In this document: piece after piece, positions 5,254-7,775 of the stretch
How the letters are laid out: the number at the start of each line of letters is the position of its first letter
Position numbering within the stretch: position 1 is the first letter of the stretch
Assembly: GCA_029240775.1 (NCBI GenBank)
Contig: JARDZQ010000060.1
Coordinates: 1-7,775 of the forward strand
Source of the DNA: Rubrobacteraceae bacterium
GTDB lineage: Bacteria > Actinomycetota > Rubrobacteria > Rubrobacterales > Rubrobacteraceae
Length of the DNA stretch: 7,775 bases
Direction of reading: 5' to 3'
Program-made: the position numbers and the translations under genes
Notes under the pieces: model-generated
What the model was told of the DNA's origin: nothing
Seen by the model: only the letters and a program-made list of their open reading frames with translations
Databases searched by the model: none

Positions 5254-6170
5254 GCAAGAAGATGCCAAACGGCTCCGAGAAGGACTTCCGCAGCGGCTTC
5301 GTCGCGGTCGTCGGGCGGCCCAACGTGGGGAAATCCACGCTCGTCAACCGGCTGGTCGGGCAAAAAGTCTCGATCACCTCTCCAAGGCCGCAGACCACCC
5401 GTGGCCCGATACGCGGCGTCCGTAACGGGCCCGGCTACCAGGCCATCTTCGTGGACACGCCGGGCTCCCAGAAGCCCCGCGACACTCTGCGCGCCCGCAT
5501 GCAGCAGCAGGTACTCGACAGCCTCTCGGAGTCGGACGTGATCCTGTTCGTCCTCGATGCCAAGCAGACAACGGAGAGCCTCGGCCCCGGGGACCGCTAC
5601 GTGGCGCGCCTCGTCGTCGAAGCCGGCACCCCTGCGATAGTCTGCATCAACAAAGTGGACCTGCTCCCCAACCGCGCGGAGGTGCTCCCCATCGTTGAAG
5701 AGGTCACGGAGCTCGGTGACTGGCGGGAGATCTTCCCTATAAGCGCCACCGAGGGGCTGAACGTCGACCCACTGATGGAGTCAGCAATCGAGCTTCTTCC
5801 TCCGGGACCACGCTACTTCCCGGAAGGCACCATCACCGACTACCCCGAGTCGCTGATCCTCGCGGAGTACGTGCGGGAGAAGGCCCTGAACGCCCTCCGA
5901 GAAGAGGTCCCGCACGCAGTGGCGGTCGAGATCGAGGAAGTCGAGCGCAAGGAGAACGTGACCGTCGTCTACGCCACCCTCCACGTCGAGAGGGCGACCC
6001 AGCGCATGATCGTGCTCGGCAAGGGCGGCCGGACTATCAAGCAGATCGGTATCGAAGCCCGCCGCGACGTCGAACGGCTGCTCGGTACTCGTATCTACCT
6101 TGATCTTAAGGTGAAGGTTAGTCCGGGGTGGAGGAGCGACAAGAAGTTCCTGGAGCGCCTAGGGTTATAA
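5250..6170 (+). CDS. era: GTPase Era, 30S assembly factor
   Basis: The 306-residue protein is full length for Era. The GTPase domain shows G1 GRPNVGKST (22-30), G2 around PQTTR (47-51), G3 DTPG (69-72), G4 NKVD (134-137) and G5 SA (165-166). The C-terminal KH domain contains VLGKGGRTIKQIG (255-267), the GxxG RNA-binding loop, and ends with the family's KVSPGWRSDKKFLERLGL. Era binds the 3' end of 16S rRNA, including the anti-Shine-Dalgarno region, during 30S maturation; YbeY, two genes upstream, processes the same end. GTG 5250 has GGAGG at 5241-5245; an in-frame ATG at 5262 is a weaker alternative. The stop codon TAA is embedded in a TATAAT sequence (6166-6171) that may belong to a promoter for deoC. 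Confidence 0.97.
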   Translation: MSKKMPNGSEKDFRSGFVAVVGRPNVGKSTLVNRLVGQKVSITSPRPQTTRGPIRGVRNGPGYQAIFVDTPGSQKPRDTLRARMQQQVLDSLSESDVILFVLDAKQTTESLGPGDRYVARLVVEAGTPAIVCINKVDLLPNRAEVLPIVEEVTELGDWREIFPISATEGLNVDPLMESAIELLPPGPRYFPEGTITDYPESLILAEYVREKALNALREEVPHAVAVEIEEVERKENVTVVYATLHVERATQRMIVLGKGGRTIKQIGIEARRDVERLLGTRIYLDLKVKVSPGWRSDKKFLERLGL

Positions 6171-6171
6171 T
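6166..6171 (+). promoter_or_regulatory. Candidate -10 box upstream of deoC
   Basis: TATAAT, a perfect sigma-70-type -10 hexamer and rare in such GC-rich DNA, overlaps the era stop codon. It would place a transcript start near 6178, about 30 nt before the deoC GTG and ahead of its Shine-Dalgarno. No good -35 hexamer is visible at 16-18 bp spacing (6143-6148 reads GAAGTT), so this may be fortuitous. Confidence 0.3.
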
Positions 6172-6207
6172 TACGGCTATCGTGCAGTCGAGCGAGGAGC
6201 CTGGGTC

Positions 6208-6915
6208 GTGGCGATGAGGGTGCGGGAGTTCGCGAAGACGGTGGATCACACCCTCTTGAAGCCAGACGCTACGGAAGGGGACATTGCCCGATTGTGCGAG
6301 GAGGCGGCCCTGTACCACTTCGCCGCGGTGTGCGTGCCGCCGGGCTACGTCCGGCTCGCGTCGCAGGAGCTGCGGGGAGCGGACGTGAAGGTCGCGACGG
6401 TCGTCTCCTTCCCCTTCGGCTACGACGCCACCCCGGTCAAGGCGGCGGCCGTGCGCGAGGCCATTTCGGCAGGGGCCGTGGAGCTCGACATGGTCATGAA
6501 CGTCTCCAGGTTCCTCTCGGGGGAGTTTGACTACGTCGCGGACGAGCTCTCCACCCTCGTGCAGGAGGTCAGCGTCGTCGCCATGAACAACGGCCTCAAC
6601 GACGTTGTGGTGAAGGTGATCATCGAGACCGCGTACCTCACGTACAAGATGAAGCGGCTGGCGACCCAGATCGTAGCTGCGAGCGGCGCGGACTTCGTCA
6701 AGACCTCGACGGGCTTCGGTCCCGCAGGAGCCACGCCCGAGGACGTCGCCCTGCTCAGGGAGGAGGCGCCGGAGGGTCTCGCAGTCAAGGCATCCGGAGG
6801 CATCCGTACGCTGGAAGACGCCCTCGACATGCTCAACGCCGGCGCTTCGCGGCTCGGCATGAGCTCCAGCGTTGCCGTAATGGAGGAGGCTGAGGGTGGC
6901 GGTCTACAGGAGTAA
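6208..6915 (+). CDS. deoC: Deoxyribose-phosphate aldolase
   Basis: A 235-residue class I aldolase that splits 2-deoxyribose-5-phosphate into acetaldehyde and glyceraldehyde-3-phosphate in deoxynucleoside catabolism. It shows TVDHTLLKP near the N terminus and ELDMVMN with Asp94. Schiff-base Lys165 lies in FVKTSTGFG and the partner Lys194 in VKASGGIR. GASRLGMSS, the phosphate-binding region, is at 212-220. Compared with B. subtilis DeoC (from memory) about eight extra residues precede the KVIIET strand (around 121-135, rich in Val and Asn). GTG 6208 is preceded by GAGGAG (6194-6199) at 8 nt; the ATG two codons later is too far. The gene sits between era and recO, adjacent in B. subtilis apart from a tiny ORF. 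Its 3' end overlaps recO by 20 bp. Confidence 0.95.
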   Translation: MAMRVREFAKTVDHTLLKPDATEGDIARLCEEAALYHFAAVCVPPGYVRLASQELRGADVKVATVVSFPFGYDATPVKAAAVREAISAGAVELDMVMNVSRFLSGEFDYVADELSTLVQEVSVVAMNNGLNDVVVKVIIETAYLTYKMKRLATQIVAASGADFVKTSTGFGPAGATPEDVALLREEAPEGLAVKASGGIRTLEDALDMLNAGASRLGMSSSVAVMEEAEGGGLQE

Positions 6916-7651
6916 GGGGATAGTATTGCGCTCGATCCGCTACGGCGAGGCGGACCGTATCCTCGACCTCTACACCCGTGACGCGGGGCTGGTCTCGGCG
7001 ATCGCGAAGGGCATCCGGCGCACCAGATCCCGCTTCGGCGCTCGTCTCGAGCCGCTCTCGTGCGTGGACTTCGTGGCCTACCATGGCCGCACTCTGGACA
7101 CCGTCACCCAGGCTGAGGTGCTGCGCAGCTTCCACGGTGTGCGCGAGGACCTCGCCCGCTTCGAGGCCGCCGCGGGCATGGTCGGGAGCGTCCGCGCCCT
7201 CTCGGGCGGCGACGAGGCCGACCGCCGCGTCTTCAACCTCCTCTACAATGGCCTCGACGCCCTCGAGCGCGGCGACTCGGGCTTCGATTCCGTCGAGGCC
7301 GCCTTTGGCCTGAAGCTCTCGATGCTGGCTGGCTACGCGCCCCAACTCGACGACTGCCTGAGCTGCGGCTTCAAGCTGAACGAGGCACCGGAACCATTGT
7401 ACTTCGCGCCGAACCACGGGGGGGTGCTCTGCCCGGAGTGCCGCACCGTTACAGGCGACACGTTCCCGATGCCCCCCGGTACGCTCGACCGGCTCAGGAT
7501 CCTGATCGAACACCCCATCCGCGAGAGCCTCTCGGAGAACGGGCCCGGCGAGGGCGTCCTCCGTGTCGTCCGCGCCCACGTCCTCGCCCACGCCCCCGGC
7601 CACTCCATCTCCGGCGGGGTCCGGATCAGCGGCTCCAGACGCCTCGCATGA
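6896..7651 (+). CDS. recO: DNA repair protein RecO
   Basis: A 251-residue RecO, the recombination mediator that works with RecR (and RecF) to load RecA on SSB-coated single strands and to anneal DNA. The N-terminal OB fold begins YRSKGIVLRSIRYGEADRI and continues to about residue 80; a helical domain follows. A four-cysteine zinc site is present: CLSC (154-157) and CPEC (179-182), framing the conserved LYFAPNHGGVLC. Length is normal for the family. GTG 6896 has GGAGGAGG (6882-6889) at 6 nt and lies inside the deoC 3' end, so coupling to deoC is expected. The stop overlaps the next gene's ATG (ATGA, 7648-7651). No defects seen. Confidence 0.93.
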   Translation: MAVYRSKGIVLRSIRYGEADRILDLYTRDAGLVSAIAKGIRRTRSRFGARLEPLSCVDFVAYHGRTLDTVTQAEVLRSFHGVREDLARFEAAAGMVGSVRALSGGDEADRRVFNLLYNGLDALERGDSGFDSVEAAFGLKLSMLAGYAPQLDDCLSCGFKLNEAPEPLYFAPNHGGVLCPECRTVTGDTFPMPPGTLDRLRILIEHPIRESLSENGPGEGVLRVVRAHVLAHAPGHSISGGVRISGSRRLA

Positions 7652-7775
7652 GCGCCCCCGCTACCTGGGCCTGCGAACACAGCGCAGGCCGCCAGAGACC
7701 CGAGTCGCCCGACGGCGTCCGCAACGATTTTCAGCGAGACCGGGATCGCATCATCCACGCCAAAGCTTTCCGCCG
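7648..7775 (+). CDS. dgt: dGTPase-like (Dgt/HD superfamily) triphosphohydrolase, N-terminal fragment
   Basis: The gene begins at ATG 7648, overlapping the recO stop by 4 bp, and runs off the right edge after 42 codons. The visible segment reads HSAGRQRPES and then FQRDRDRIIHAKAFR. The latter is the N-terminal signature (RDRDRIxHSxAFRRL) of deoxyguanosinetriphosphate triphosphohydrolase-like proteins; the usual Ser after His is Ala. Such enzymes cleave dNTPs to deoxynucleoside plus triphosphate. The HD catalytic motifs lie beyond the window, so activity cannot be judged. The recO-dgt order is familiar from several bacterial genomes, where dnaG and rpoD often follow; this is a recollection to be checked in the flanking sequence. 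Confidence 0.8.
   Translation, partial: MSAPATWACEHSAGRQRPESPDGVRNDFQRDRDRIIHAKAFR

Noticed and set aside
6833..7603. Minus-strand open frame of 256 codons opposite recO
   Set aside because: recO on the + strand has complete motifs and a strong ribosome binding site; the antisense frame shows only shadow composition.

Overview
The window is about 65-70% GC (my estimate by eye) and carries twelve tightly packed genes, all on the + strand, with no mobile-element genes, tRNA, rRNA or CRISPR. It reads as a housekeeping chromosomal cluster from a high-GC bacterium. The gene order rsmE / yqeY / phoH / 7TM-HD (yqfF, pgpH) / ybeY / dgkA / cdd / era / recO is the order I know from Bacillus subtilis. 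The GC content, frequent GTG/TTG starts and protein character suggest a deep-branching actinobacterium, Rubrobacter-like, rather than a Firmicute. That assignment is inference and was not tested by database search.

Layout. Positions 1-168 hold the C-terminal end of the 16S rRNA methyltransferase RsmE. Next come a HIT-family nucleotide hydrolase (hinT, 182-526) and a YqeY/GatB-like protein (523-966), which overlap by 4 bp. Positions 967-1146 are the only long intergenic stretch. Two 7-bp-periodic repeat tracts in opposite orientation flank a roughly 90-bp core there and can fold back on each other. phoH (1147-2109) follows, apparently starting at an ACG codon behind a perfect Shine-Dalgarno sequence. 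Then come a compact 7TM-HD c-di-AMP phosphodiesterase (2118-3713), the rRNA-maturation endonuclease ybeY (probable CTG start, 3710-4132), a fusion of undecaprenol/diacylglycerol kinase with a PAP2 phosphatase (4116-4850), cytidine deaminase (4864-5253) and the GTPase Era (5250-6170). After a 37-bp gap with a TATAAT box come deoC (6208-6915), recO (6896-7651) and the first 42 codons of a dGTPase-like gene (7648 to the window end).

Functional themes. One is ribosome maturation and RNA quality control (RsmE, YbeY, Era, PhoH). A second is the envelope and its signalling (c-di-AMP hydrolase, undecaprenol kinase/PAP2). A third is (deoxy)nucleoside metabolism (Cdd, DeoC, Dgt, HinT). RecO covers recombinational repair. 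Most junctions are 4-20 bp overlaps or gaps of 13 bp or less, so extensive cotranscription and translational coupling are likely. The 967-1146 spacer and the era/deoC junction are the two likely transcriptional breaks.

I see no wholly new system. The points most worth a second look are the probable non-canonical starts of phoH (ACG) and ybeY (CTG), the inverted heptad-repeat element, the 7TM-HD protein without its large extracellular domain, the kinase-phosphatase fusion with an altered PAP2 motif, and the shortened YbeY.
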